Assembly: GCA_028868875.1 (NCBI GenBank)
Contig: JAGWTS010000009.1
Location: 1-36,227 of the forward strand
Length of the DNA: 36,227 bases
Direction of reading: 5' to 3'
DNA from: Burkholderiales bacterium
GTDB lineage: Bacteria; Pseudomonadota; Gammaproteobacteria; Burkholderiales; Burkholderiaceae_C
Each line of letters begins with the position of its first letter. Within the stretch, counting starts at the first letter, position 1. The translations under genes and the position numbers were made by a program. The notes under the pieces were generated by a model. It was not told the origin of the DNA and did not search any database. It was given only the letters and a program-made list of their open reading frames with translations. Below, piece after piece: positions 26,782 to 35,332 of this stretch.

Positions 26782-28263
26782 ATGGCCAATTCCCCGCCTT
26801 TCATCGCCCCTGCCCGCTTCGACGATGCGGTCGCCGCATTCGAGCGCGTGCGCGAGATCTACGACGGCGGCATCACCCACCTGCGGGCGCAACTGCAGCG
26901 CTTCGTCGCCGGCGAAGACGTCGGAACCCATGTCCGCGCCTGCTATCCCTTCGTGCGCGTGCAGACGAGCACGGTCGCGCGTGCCGACTCGCGCCTGAGC
27001 TACGGCTTCGTCTCGGGCCCTGGCGTCTACGACACGACGCTGACGCGCCCGGACCTGTTCGCTGACTACTACCGCGAGCAGTTCGCGCTGCTGCGGCGCA
27101 ACCACGGCGTCGCGATCGAGGTCGGCACCAGTACGCAACCCATTCCGGTGCATTTCTCGTTCGCCGAGAACGACCACATCGAGGGCACGATGAGCGCCGA
27201 GCGCCGGCTCGCGCTGCGCGACCGCTTCGACCTCCCCGACCTCGGCGCGATGGACGACGGCATCGCCAACGGCACGCGCGAATTCCGCGCCGGCGAAGCC
27301 CAGCCGCTGTCGCTGTTCACGGCGCCGCGCGTCGACTATTCGCTGCACCGCCTGCGCCACTACACCGGCACCGCGCCCGAGCATTTCCAGAACTTCGTGC
27401 TCTTCACGAACTACCAGTTCTACATCGACGAGTTCGTCCGTCTCGGCCACGAGACGATGGACGATGGCGACTCGCCCTACACCGTCTTCGTCGAGCCCGG
27501 CAACGTCCTGCGCCGGCGCCACGGCCTCGCGCCCGAGGCGGGCGACACGCTCGGCAGCGCCCCGCCGCGCATGCCGCAGATGCCGGCCTACCACCTCGTG
27601 CGGCCCGACCGCGCCGGCATCACGATGGTCAACATCGGCGTCGGCCCGGCCAACGCCAAGACCATCACCGACCACATCGCCGTGCTGCGGCCCCATGCCT
27701 GGCTCATGCTCGGCCATTGCGCGGGGCTGCGCAACGGCCAGGAGCTCGGCGACTACGTGCTCGCCCACGGTTACGTGCGCGAGGACCATGTGCTCGACGA
27801 GGATCTGCCGCTGTGGGTGCCGATTCCGCCCCTGGCCGAAGTCCAGCTCGCGCTCGAACAGGCGGTGGCCGACGTGACCCGGCTCTCGGGCTACGAGCTG
27901 AAGAAGATCATGCGCACCGGTACCGTCGCCAGCACCGACAACCGCAACTGGGAGCTGCTGCCGCAGCGCACGCCCGAGCGCCGCTTCAGCCAGAGCCGGG
28001 CCGTGGCGCTGGACATGGAGAGCGCCACCATCGCCGCCAACGGCTTTCGCTTTCGCGTGCCCTACGGCACCCTTCTCTGCGTGAGCGACAAGCCGCTGCA
28101 CGGCGAGATCAAGCTGCCCGGCATGGCCAACCACTTCTACCGCGAGCGCGTCGACCAGCACCTGCGCATCGGCATGCGCGCGATCGAACTGCTGCGCCAG
28201 GAGCGCCCGGGCCGGCTGCACAGCCGCAAGCTGCGCAGCTTCGCCGAGGTGGCGTTCCAGTAA
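26782..28263 (+). CDS. amn: AMP nucleosidase
   Basis: Hydrolyses AMP to adenine and ribose 5-phosphate, helping to regulate the adenylate pool. 493 residues, near the 484 of E. coli Amn. An N-terminal regulatory domain (about 1-180; ACYPFVRVQTSTVARADSR and SRLSYGFVSGPGVY) precedes a nucleoside-phosphorylase-like catalytic domain (about 250-493) with GVGPANAKTITDH, MLGHCAGLRNGQELGDYVLA and ALDMESATIAANGFRFRVPY. ATG at 26782 gives the family N-terminus. No clear ribosome-binding site is seen. Confidence 0.94.
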   Translation: MANSPPFIAPARFDDAVAAFERVREIYDGGITHLRAQLQRFVAGEDVGTHVRACYPFVRVQTSTVARADSRLSYGFVSGPGVYDTTLTRPDLFADYYREQFALLRRNHGVAIEVGTSTQPIPVHFSFAENDHIEGTMSAERRLALRDRFDLPDLGAMDDGIANGTREFRAGEAQPLSLFTAPRVDYSLHRLRHYTGTAPEHFQNFVLFTNYQFYIDEFVRLGHETMDDGDSPYTVFVEPGNVLRRRHGLAPEAGDTLGSAPPRMPQMPAYHLVRPDRAGITMVNIGVGPANAKTITDHIAVLRPHAWLMLGHCAGLRNGQELGDYVLAHGYVREDHVLDEDLPLWVPIPPLAEVQLALEQAVADVTRLSGYELKKIMRTGTVASTDNRNWELLPQRTPERRFSQSRAVALDMESATIAANGFRFRVPYGTLLCVSDKPLHGEIKLPGMANHFYRERVDQHLRIGMRAIELLRQERPGRLHSRKLRSFAEVAFQ

Positions 28264-28535
28264 CTTCCCGGGCCGCAGCGCAGGGCCGGGCGCCCCGCCC
28301 GCTTGCGCGCACCTAACCATTTTCGTGAACGCCATGCAGGAGTTCACGTCGCCCCGGTCGCGCTTGCCCCCCGCGCTGTGATCCTGCCCCCGTGCTGCCG
28401 ATAGCCTTCGGGCTGTCATGCCGCGGTGCGCCCTTGCGCCGGCTGCGGCGCAGAGCGGGCGCATTCGAGCTGTGGCGCACGATTTCGTCACCCTTGCCCC
28501 AAGCCGGCGGCGCCCGGCTGCCCATCGCCCTTTTC
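28264..28535. other. Non-coding gap between amn and the GGDEF-EAL gene
   Basis: 272 bp with no convincing gene. It holds a perfect 7-bp inverted repeat CGTGAAC (28324-28330) / GTTCACG (28342-28348) with an 11-bp spacer, which could be an operator. A GTG at 28392 in frame with the downstream gene would extend it by 48 Arg/Ala-rich residues; the ATG at 28536 is preferred. Confidence 0.4.
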
Positions 28536-30620
28536 ATGACCCTCGAGCTGCAGCCGTTGGCGAATCCCGTGTTGTGGCTGGGCTTGAGCGGTCTTGCTGC
28601 GGCCTTGTCCGCGCTGCTCGCCCTGACCTGGATCGAACTGGTTCCTCGCGGCCAGCCGCTGGCGGCCTTTGCGCGCCTCGCCGGCAGCGGCGCCGGGCTC
28701 GCGACCGGGCTGTGGTGTGTCCACGCGACGCTGTCGATACTCCATGCACCCAGCGCGAACCGCCACTACGACGTGCGCCTCGAAGCGGCGTTCTGGCTCG
28801 GCTGCGCGCTGTTCGCCACCGCGGCCTTGCAGCGCCTGGACAGCCAGCGCCGCCGGCTCGGACTGGCTGCGGCGGCGGCGCTCGGTGCCGCCGCCTGTCT
28901 GCTCCACCTCGCGCTGGCCGGAGCGCAGTCGTCGCCGCACGCCGGCTGGCAGCAATACCGGCTGAGTTCGGGCGCGGTCGTGGGCACCGCGGTGATCGCC
29001 TGCGCCTTCGTGCTGATGCGCAGCGCCTGCCGCGACCACCACGCGACCTGGGCCGTCCGCCGCTGGACGACGGTGATCGCCTGGGTCGGCATGCTGCTCT
29101 TCGGTTTCGCCGTGGCCTCGTCCGCCCTGCCCGCCCCCGAGGCCGTGACGACCGCGCCGCGGCCGGTCGCGATCACCGCCTTCGGCGCGCTCGCCACCAC
29201 CGCCTTCCTCGCGCTGCTGACCACGCTGATGCGGCTGCAGCTGCGCACCACCTGGGCCAAGCTGCACCTGGTGCGCCGGCGCGGCGAGGACGCCGCGATC
29301 GACCCCTTGACGCGGCTCGCCAACCGCCATCGCTTCGAGTCGCTGCTGGCCGAGGAAGCCGCCGCGGCCGATCGCAGCGGCGGCAGCTTCGCCCTGCTGA
29401 TCGTCGGCCTGGACGGCTGCAAGGTCATCAACCGCAGCTACGGCTACCTGCAGGGCGACGCCGCGATCCGCGAGCTGGCGCAGCGCCTGCGCGCGCGCCT
29501 GCGGCCGCACACCCTGGCGCGGCTGGCGGGCGACCAGTTCCTGGTGCTGCTGCCCGGGCCGGCCGATGCGGCGGCGGCGGCCGCCCTCGCGGCCGACCTG
29601 CTGGCCGCCGTCAGGCGCCCTTTCGACGTCGACGGCCGCGACCTGCCGCTCACGGCCTCGATCGGCATCGCGCTCTACCCCGAGCACGGCGGCGCCGGCA
29701 CCCTGATCGCCCACGCCGAGGCGGCAATGTCGCTGGCCAAGGGGGCGGGCGGGGCCAGCCATGCCTTCTTCGACGCCCATCTCATCGACCAGGGGCGGAT
29801 GCGCTCGGAGCTGCTGCGCGAACTGCGCGTGGCGCTGGCCGAGGGCCAGCTCGGACTGTTCTACCAGCCCAAGATCGATGCGACGAGCGGCAGCGTCACG
29901 GGGGTCGAGGCCCTGGTGCGCTGGCACCATCCGGTGCGCGGTCTCATCAGCCCCGGGGTCTTCGTTCCGCTGGCCGAGCGCTACGGCCTGATCGACGAGA
30001 TGGGGCGCTGGATCATCGACGAGGTCTGCCGCCAGATCCGCTCCTGGCGCGCCGACGGGCTGAACATGCGGGTGTCCGTGAACCTCTCGGCGCGGCAGCT
30101 GCGCCATCCGGAACTCGTGCGCTGGATCACCGCGGCGCTCGAGCGCCACCGCGTCGAGCCGGAAATGCTCACCTGCGAGATCACCGAGTCGCTGGCGATG
30201 GAGGAAGCCGCGGTCACGCTGCAGGCGCTGGACCGGCTCGACCGGATCGGCATCCCGCTGTCGATCGATGACTTCGGCACCGGCCACTCCAGCCTTTCGT
30301 ACCTGCGCCAGCTGCCGGCGCGCGAGCTGAAGATCGACCGCAGCTTCGTGATGGACCTCGAGTCCAGCGAGGAGGCGCGCAAGGTGGCCTCGGCCGTGAT
30401 CAACCTCGCCAAGGCGCTGGAGCTGAAGGTGGTCGCCGAAGGCGTCGAGACGCCGGGCCAGAACGAGATCCTGAGGCGCCTGGGCTGCGACGAGCTGCAG
30501 GGCTTCCTGTTCGCGCGGCCGATGTCGGCGCGCTCGCTCGCGCGCTGGGCCGCCGCCTGCGCGGGGCCGGGCCTTCCAGAAGCCGCGCCCTTGCCGTTCC
30601 AGGCCACGCAAGGTCTGTAG
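28536..30620 (+). CDS. Membrane GGDEF-EAL protein with degenerate GGDEF site
   Basis: A 694-residue cyclic-di-GMP signalling protein. The N-terminal 240 residues hold about seven hydrophobic helices; GLWCVHATLSILHAP (58-72) and LLHLALAGA (122-130) look like worn copies of MHYT repeats (GxWxMHFxGM), so this may be a diverged MHYT sensor. The GGDEF domain (about 245-410) has AGDQF (331-335) in place of GG[DE]EF and no RxxD inhibitory site, so diguanylate cyclase activity is unlikely. The EAL domain (about 425-680) keeps GVEALVRW (456-463), NLSARQL, DDFGTGHSSLSYL, KIDRSF, VVAEGVET and QGFLFARP, so it should be an active phosphodiesterase. Start chosen at the ATG that directly precedes the first helix. 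Confidence 0.88.
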   Translation: MTLELQPLANPVLWLGLSGLAAALSALLALTWIELVPRGQPLAAFARLAGSGAGLATGLWCVHATLSILHAPSANRHYDVRLEAAFWLGCALFATAALQRLDSQRRRLGLAAAAALGAAACLLHLALAGAQSSPHAGWQQYRLSSGAVVGTAVIACAFVLMRSACRDHHATWAVRRWTTVIAWVGMLLFGFAVASSALPAPEAVTTAPRPVAITAFGALATTAFLALLTTLMRLQLRTTWAKLHLVRRRGEDAAIDPLTRLANRHRFESLLAEEAAAADRSGGSFALLIVGLDGCKVINRSYGYLQGDAAIRELAQRLRARLRPHTLARLAGDQFLVLLPGPADAAAAAALAADLLAAVRRPFDVDGRDLPLTASIGIALYPEHGGAGTLIAHAEAAMSLAKGAGGASHAFFDAHLIDQGRMRSELLRELRVALAEGQLGLFYQPKIDATSGSVTGVEALVRWHHPVRGLISPGVFVPLAERYGLIDEMGRWIIDEVCRQIRSWRADGLNMRVSVNLSARQLRHPELVRWITAALERHRVEPEMLTCEITESLAMEEAAVTLQALDRLDRIGIPLSIDDFGTGHSSLSYLRQLPARELKIDRSFVMDLESSEEARKVASAVINLAKALELKVVAEGVETPGQNEILRRLGCDELQGFLFARPMSARSLARWAAACAGPGLPEAAPLPFQATQGL

Positions 30621-30621
30621 C

Positions 30622-30641
30622 AGGCCCGCGGAGCCGGGCCT
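30622..30641 (+). terminator. Hairpin after the GGDEF-EAL gene
   Basis: AGGCCCG (30622-30628) pairs with CGGGCCT (30635-30641), one base after the stop codon. No U-tract follows, so this is a weak intrinsic-terminator candidate. Confidence 0.35.
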
Positions 30642-30683
30642 CCTCGCCCATCGCACCTTGTGGTGGCATCTTGACCGCCGGGG

Positions 30684-30712
30684 TTGTGCGCGCGGCGCCG
30701 ATCCCTTAATCT
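30684..30712 (+). promoter_or_regulatory. Candidate sigma-70 promoter of the EF-G-like gene
   Basis: TTGTGC (30684-30689), 17 bp, TAATCT (30707-30712). The spacing is ideal and both boxes match the consensus moderately. It lies 71 bp before the ATG, which has AAGGAG 9 bp upstream. Confidence 0.35.
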
Positions 30713-30783
30713 GGTCCGGCCCGAACCACCCACCATTCATCGCGGGGGCCACGCTGCAGCCGCCGCGCCAAGGAGTCCGCAAC

Positions 30784-32844
30784 ATGCCAAGCCCATCCAA
30801 CGGCGCCAGCGCCGCGACCGAATCGATCCGCACGCTGGCGCTGGTCGGCGCGTCCGCTGCAGGCAAGACCTGCCTCGCCGAAGCCCTGTTGCTGCAAGCC
30901 GGTGCCATCGGCACGGCAGGCAGCCTGGAGCGCGGCACCACGGTCAGCGACTGGGATCCGCTCGAGAAGCGGATGCAGCACTCGCTCAACGCGAGCGTGA
31001 TGCACCTCGACCACGCCGGTTGCCGCCTGCACTTCATCGACACCCCGGGCGGCCCCGACTTCCTGGGCCAGAGCCTGCCGGCGCTGGAAGCGGTGGAAAC
31101 CGCCGCCGTCGTCATCAACGCCGCCATCGGAATCGAGCCGATGGCGCTGCGCATGATGGAGTACGCGGCATCGCGCCACCTCGACCGCTTGATCATCGTC
31201 AACAAGATCGATGCCCAGGGCGTCGACCTCGCGGCGCTGCTCGGGCAGATCCAGGCGGCATTCGGCAAGGAATGCCTGCCGCTGAACCTGCCCGACGCCA
31301 GTGCGACGCGCGTCGTCGACTGCTTCTACAACCGCGAAGGCCACAGCGATTTCGGCTCGGTCGACAGCGCCCACCGGGCCTTGGTCGAGCAGGTGGTCGA
31401 GGTCGATGCCGCGTTCGTCGACCGTTACCTGAGCGACGGCGACGTGGAGGCCTCCGAACTGCACGCGCCGCTCGAACAGGCGCTGCGCGAAGGCCATCTG
31501 ATTCCCGTCTGCTTCGTCTCGGCGCGCAGCGGCGCAGGGGTCGCGGAACTGCTCGACGTGATCGTCAAGCTCCTGCCCAACCCGAACGAAGGCAACCCTC
31601 CCGATTTCCTGAAGGGCGAGGGCTCGGAGGCCGCGCCCATGCAGGCCCGCCCGGACCCCTCGCTGCACGTGCTGGCCCATGTCTTCAAGGTCAGCGTCGA
31701 TCCCTACGTCGGCAAGCTCGGCATCTTCCGCGTCCACCAGGGCACGCTCACCCGGGACAGCCAGCTCTTCATCGGCGACGGACGCAAGCCCTTCAAGGTG
31801 GGGCATTTGCTCATGCTCCAGGGCAAGGAGCACGTGGAGGTGCAGCGCGCGCAGCCGGGCGACATCGTCGCGGTTGCCAAGGTCGACGACATCCACTTCG
31901 ACGCCGTGCTCCACGACGCGGCCGAAGACGACCACATCCACCTCCTGCCGCTGGACTTTCCCGTGCCGGTGCACGGGCTCGCGATCGAACCCAAGCGGCG
32001 CGGCGACGAACAGCGAATGTGGGAGATCCTGGGCAAGCTCGTCGACGAGGACCCCTGCCTCAAGGTGGAGCACGTCGCGACCACGAACGAGACCATCGTC
32101 TACGGACTGGGTGAGTTGCATCTTCGGATGCTTCTCGAACGCCTGCGCGAGGTCTACAAGTTCGAGGTCCATACGCGGCCGCCGCGCATCGCCTATCGCG
32201 AAACCATCACGGCGGTCGCCGAAGGCCACCACCGCCACAAGAAGCAGACCGGGGGCGCCGGGCAGTTCGGCGAGGTCTTCCTGCGCGTCGAGCCGCTCGA
32301 ACGCGGCGCCGGGTTCGAGTTCGTCGATGCCGTCAAGGGCGGCGTGATACCGGGTCAGTTCATTCCCGCGGTCGAGAAGGGCGTGCGCGAAGTGCTTGCT
32401 CTGGGCGCCATCGCCGGCTATCCCGTGGTCGACGTGCGCGTCACGGTGCACGACGGCAAGCACCACAGCGTCGACAGCAAGGAAATCGCCTTCGTCACGG
32501 CGGGCCGCAAGGCCTTCATGGCGGCGATCCGCGAAGCGCGACCCATCATTCTCGAGCCCATCGTCCACGTCGAGATCACCGCACCCGATTCGTCGATGGG
32601 CGACATTACGGGCGACCTCTCGTCCAAGCGCGGCCTCGTCAACGGCACCACCAACGGAGCGGCGGCAACGATGATCGTGCGCGGCCAGGTGCCCTTGTCC
32701 GAACTCTCGGGCTACCAATCGCGCTTGAACGCGATGACCAGCGGCCAGGGTCGCTACACGATCGAGCTCTCGCATTACGAGCCGGTTCCGCCATCGGTCC
32801 AGGCCACCCTTGTCGGCCAGCATCAGGTCAAGGACGATGAGTAG
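30784..32844 (+). CDS. Elongation factor G-like GTPase (EF-G paralogue)
   Basis: A 686-residue translational GTPase-fold protein of the EF-G2/FusA2-like group, distinct from the housekeeping EF-G. G1 is GASAAGKT (22-29); switch I reads RGTTVSDWDP instead of the EF-G form; G3 is DTPGGPDF (86-93) where EF-G has DTPGHVDF, so the catalytic His is Gly90; G4 is NKID (140-143). Domains II-V follow, with domain IV block KQTGGAGQFGEVFLRVEP and domain V ITAPDSSMGDITGDLSSKRG. AAGGAG precedes the ATG. It is not next to str operon genes. Similar proteins have been proposed as ribosome rescue, recycling or stress factors; its role here is unknown. The altered G3 suggests slow GTP hydrolysis. Confidence 0.9.
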   Translation: MPSPSNGASAATESIRTLALVGASAAGKTCLAEALLLQAGAIGTAGSLERGTTVSDWDPLEKRMQHSLNASVMHLDHAGCRLHFIDTPGGPDFLGQSLPALEAVETAAVVINAAIGIEPMALRMMEYAASRHLDRLIIVNKIDAQGVDLAALLGQIQAAFGKECLPLNLPDASATRVVDCFYNREGHSDFGSVDSAHRALVEQVVEVDAAFVDRYLSDGDVEASELHAPLEQALREGHLIPVCFVSARSGAGVAELLDVIVKLLPNPNEGNPPDFLKGEGSEAAPMQARPDPSLHVLAHVFKVSVDPYVGKLGIFRVHQGTLTRDSQLFIGDGRKPFKVGHLLMLQGKEHVEVQRAQPGDIVAVAKVDDIHFDAVLHDAAEDDHIHLLPLDFPVPVHGLAIEPKRRGDEQRMWEILGKLVDEDPCLKVEHVATTNETIVYGLGELHLRMLLERLREVYKFEVHTRPPRIAYRETITAVAEGHHRHKKQTGGAGQFGEVFLRVEPLERGAGFEFVDAVKGGVIPGQFIPAVEKGVREVLALGAIAGYPVVDVRVTVHDGKHHSVDSKEIAFVTAGRKAFMAAIREARPIILEPIVHVEITAPDSSMGDITGDLSSKRGLVNGTTNGAAATMIVRGQVPLSELSGYQSRLNAMTSGQGRYTIELSHYEPVPPSVQATLVGQHQVKDDE

Positions 32845-33051
32845 AGATCGCCTCCCAAGTGAGGGGTTTCGGCCGCTGAGATTGTGGCTGTCGAAGGGGG
32901 CCAGCCGGAAGCGGAACCATCGGGTTCTACCGCCGCGGCGCCCCGTCGTTACGGAGTGACGGCCTTCGGGCCGGCTTCGCTCCCTGCAGCCGCCCGGAAG
33001 GCAGCTGGTGCTTTGCGCCCAAGGCCTGTCAGCGGCATCCCGACTCCCCGG

Positions 33052-33363
33052 GCTTCGATTCCGGCCCTCTTTGCCATCACGACCGACACCCTCGTCTTCC
33101 TGACCTCGAACATCTTCGCGGTCCTCGGTCTGCGCGCGCTGTACTTCCTGCTTGCGGCGATGGCTGAGAAGTTTCACAAGCTCGGCTCCAGCCTGGCGCT
33201 GGTGCTTATCTTCGTCGGCGCGAAGAGGCCGCTAGCCGGGGTCCCCGGATTTCCGGCCGCGGTGGCCTCGGGGGTCGTGTTTGCCGTGGTTGCGGCCTCG
33301 ATGATCGGGAGCGGGCTCTGCGCACCGCCTGGCGCGAGCAGGCCCCGGTCGCGGCGGCGGTAG
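33052..33363 (+). pseudogene. TerC-family membrane protein remnant (C-terminal third)
   Basis: The segment from SIPALFAITTDTLVFLTSNI through FAVLGLRALYFLLAA and LALVLIFVGAKRPLAG matches the C-terminal part of TerC/Alx integral membrane proteins, where the start corresponds to the conserved DSIPA block. Two to three membrane helices are kept, but the N-terminal two thirds with the metal-site helices are missing. The frame continues upstream to a GTG at 32884, but residues encoded by 32884-33051 show no TerC similarity and look like random GC-rich translation. The remaining frame has no internal stop. The 210 bp before it (32845-33051) hold nothing I recognise. Confidence 0.7.
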
Positions 33364-33434
33364 GTCGCCGGGTGGGGCGGCGGCGCAGGCCCTGACGCCG
33401 GGGCTCCCGAATCGGCCGGTCTCGTTCGGGCGAT

Positions 33435-33462
33435 TCAAGCCCACCGCGCGCGCTGCCGATAA
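33435..33462 (+). promoter_or_regulatory. FliA (sigma-28)-like promoter candidate before the HDOD gene
   Basis: GCCGATAA (33455-33462) is the exact sigma-28 -10 octamer. TCAAG (33435-33439) is a -35-like element found in pseudomonad FliA promoters, but the 15-bp gap is one base longer than usual. It ends 21 bp before the ATG at 33484, leaving room for a short leader with AAGGAT as ribosome-binding site. Confidence 0.4.
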
Positions 33463-33483
33463 TCGGAAGGCAAGGATCCGCCA

Positions 33484-34329
33484 ATGCCCGCCGCCCCATT
33501 CATCGAACAAGCACCCGCTGGCGTCTCCGGCTGGGCGGCCTGCTTTGCCCCCGCAGACCTTCCGGTGCTCGCTGAGACGGCATCCAGTCTCGAGGCCTTC
33601 CGGGCCAATGAGGACGAGGTCGATGCCCGCGTGCTCGCCGAGTTGATTTCAGCGGACCCGCTGCTGACGATCAAGGTGCTGGCTCATGTGGCCGATCTCC
33701 AGCGCCGGCGCGCCGCCGAAGGTCGCGGTGACACGGAGACCGTGACGGCCGCCCTCGTCCTCCTGGGCATCGGCCCCTTCTTCCGCGCCTTCGGTCCCCA
33801 GCCGACGGTCGAGGAGGCGCTGGCCGATCGACCGGAGGCCCTCGACGGGTTCCGCGCCGTGCTTCGACGCAGCCATCGGGCCGCAAATTTCGCCATCGCC
33901 TTCGCGGTTCACCGGATGGACCAGGACGCGGCTGTGATCCACGAAGCGGCGCTGCTGCACGACTTTGCCGAGTTGCTGCTCTGGGTGCGTGCACCCTCGC
34001 TGGCGTTGGCGATCGCAGCGCGCCAGCAGGACGAGCCCGGGCTGCGCAGCGCGGCGATCCAGCGCGAGCTGCTGCACATGGAGTTGGCCGACCTCCAGCA
34101 AGCCTTGATGCTGCGCTGGCGCTTGCCTGAGCTGCTGGTGAAGATCAGCGACGAGCGCCATGCCGATTCGGACCAGGTTCGCAACGTGCTCATCGCGATC
34201 CGGGTGGCTCGCCACAGTTCTCGTGGCTGGGACAACGCAGCGCTCCCGGACGATGTCGCCGAGGTGGCCGCCCTGCTACATCTAGGCGAAGCGCCTACCT
34301 TGAACCTGCTGCACGACATAGACGCGTGA
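33484..34329 (+). CDS. HDOD-domain protein
   Basis: A 281-residue protein consisting almost entirely of an HDOD domain (about 25-225), a non-hydrolytic HD relative common in signal transduction. Family features: LPVLAETASSLEAFRANEDE, then LAELISADPLLTIKVLAHVA (the ADP-L-T-KVL block), and VIHEAALLHDFAELLLWVRA (155-174) where HD keeps a His-Asp pair. No fused receiver, EAL or GGDEF domain. AAGGAT precedes the ATG by 7 bp. HDOD proteins often modulate c-di-GMP signalling, motility or stress responses; a FliA-like promoter supports a motility link. Convergent with the hydrolase gene across 31 bp. Confidence 0.85.
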   Translation: MPAAPFIEQAPAGVSGWAACFAPADLPVLAETASSLEAFRANEDEVDARVLAELISADPLLTIKVLAHVADLQRRRAAEGRGDTETVTAALVLLGIGPFFRAFGPQPTVEEALADRPEALDGFRAVLRRSHRAANFAIAFAVHRMDQDAAVIHEAALLHDFAELLLWVRAPSLALAIAARQQDEPGLRSAAIQRELLHMELADLQQALMLRWRLPELLVKISDERHADSDQVRNVLIAIRVARHSSRGWDNAALPDDVAEVAALLHLGEAPTLNLLHDIDA

Positions 34330-34360
34330 CTCGCGTTCGGGTTGCCTGCGCGGCCGGTGG

Positions 34361-35254
34361 TCAGGCCAGCGCGTTCAGCACTTCGGCCCAGGGCTCCTGG
34401 CGAGCGGTCATCTGAACATGGGCCACCCCGCCGAGGTGGCGGTTGTCCGCCCCTTGCAAAGTGGCGGTCGAGAGCGGAAACACGATCTGGTCGCAATTTC
34501 CGTGGAAGCAGACGAACCTGCTGGCACGGGCAGGTGGCTCTCGTTGCTCCAGCGCGCGGAGCCAGTTCGATCCACGCCGCATCTGGCGTGCGTTCGTCGT
34601 CGCTCCGAAGCGGGCGAGCCAGGTTCCGTGATGGGGAGTTGCTATCGTCACGGCACGATGAATCCGGTGGTCGTCGGCGGAGTTCGCCCACCAGCAGCGC
34701 AGGGCAAGGCCCCCCATGCTGTGGGCGACTACGACGGGGGCAAGCCGGGTCGCCTGCTCGAGTCGGCGGATGGCCTGTTCGATCGCCGGCACATAGTCGT
34801 CGATCGAGCCGAAGGCGGGTTCGAGATCGAGGGCGACGTAGGGGATTCCGAGTTGCCGCAATCGACATAACCAGGGATTCCACAGGCCTCGGTTGCAGAT
34901 CAGACCGTGGATCAAGAGCAAGCCACGCCGACCATGCGCGTGCGCTGGGAGATGGTCAGGCCAGCGCCGGCTCCAAAAGGGCTGGCGCCAGCAGAAGACG
35001 ATCGGGGCGAAACAGAATTCGCCCCACATGGCGCGCAAGAGTTCAAGTCGCTTCGGGCCTGGGTTCGAGGCCTCGCGGGGATGGCTGACCATGAGTGCGA
35101 ATTCGATGGCGAGAAAGGTCCCGTATCCACCGAGAATGGCCGCGGTGGCGATCAATGCCCAGCCGGGCCGGTCGGCTTGCCAGCCCAGCATCAAGCCTGC
35201 CACCGACAGGAAGCAAAGGAGCAATGTGCACAGGCGCTGCAGTCTGGCGATCAT
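34361..35254 (-). CDS. Membrane-anchored alpha/beta hydrolase (lipase-like)
   Basis: A 297-residue protein with two N-terminal hydrophobic helices (about 7-24 and 32-56) and an alpha/beta-hydrolase domain. The oxyanion block is GLLLIHGLICNRGLW (111-125); the nucleophile elbow is AHSMGG (177-182) with S179; D255 (GNCDQIVFP) and H279 (GVAHVQM) complete a triad. The block TIATPHHGTWLARF fits triacylglycerol-lipase and PGAP1-like esterases. No lipase foldase gene is nearby. ATG at 35254 puts the first helix at the N-terminus; an in-frame ATG at 35290 is possible. Divergent from the next gene with 78 bp between starts. Confidence 0.85.
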   Translation of the reverse strand: MIARLQRLCTLLLCFLSVAGLMLGWQADRPGWALIATAAILGGYGTFLAIEFALMVSHPREASNPGPKRLELLRAMWGEFCFAPIVFCWRQPFWSRRWPDHLPAHAHGRRGLLLIHGLICNRGLWNPWLCRLRQLGIPYVALDLEPAFGSIDDYVPAIEQAIRRLEQATRLAPVVVAHSMGGLALRCWWANSADDHRIHRAVTIATPHHGTWLARFGATTNARQMRRGSNWLRALEQREPPARASRFVCFHGNCDQIVFPLSTATLQGADNRHLGGVAHVQMTARQEPWAEVLNALA

Positions 35255-35332
35255 CGCGGGCGAGCATAGCCTCGTACGCGCGCGCTCCATGTGGGCCTTC
35301 GACGTTGGCTCGTCGCCCGAGTCGGAATCGTC

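Noticed and set aside
26761-28491. 576-codon antisense frame over amn
   Set aside because: Shadow of amn; composition is typical of antisense GC-rich frames.
28392-28535. N-terminal extension of the GGDEF-EAL protein from a GTG
   Set aside because: Arg/Ala-rich and without similarity; the ATG at 28536 begins the first membrane helix.
28488-31268. 926-codon antisense frame over the GGDEF-EAL and EF-G-like genes
   Set aside because: No recognisable domain; spans two real genes and the gap between them.
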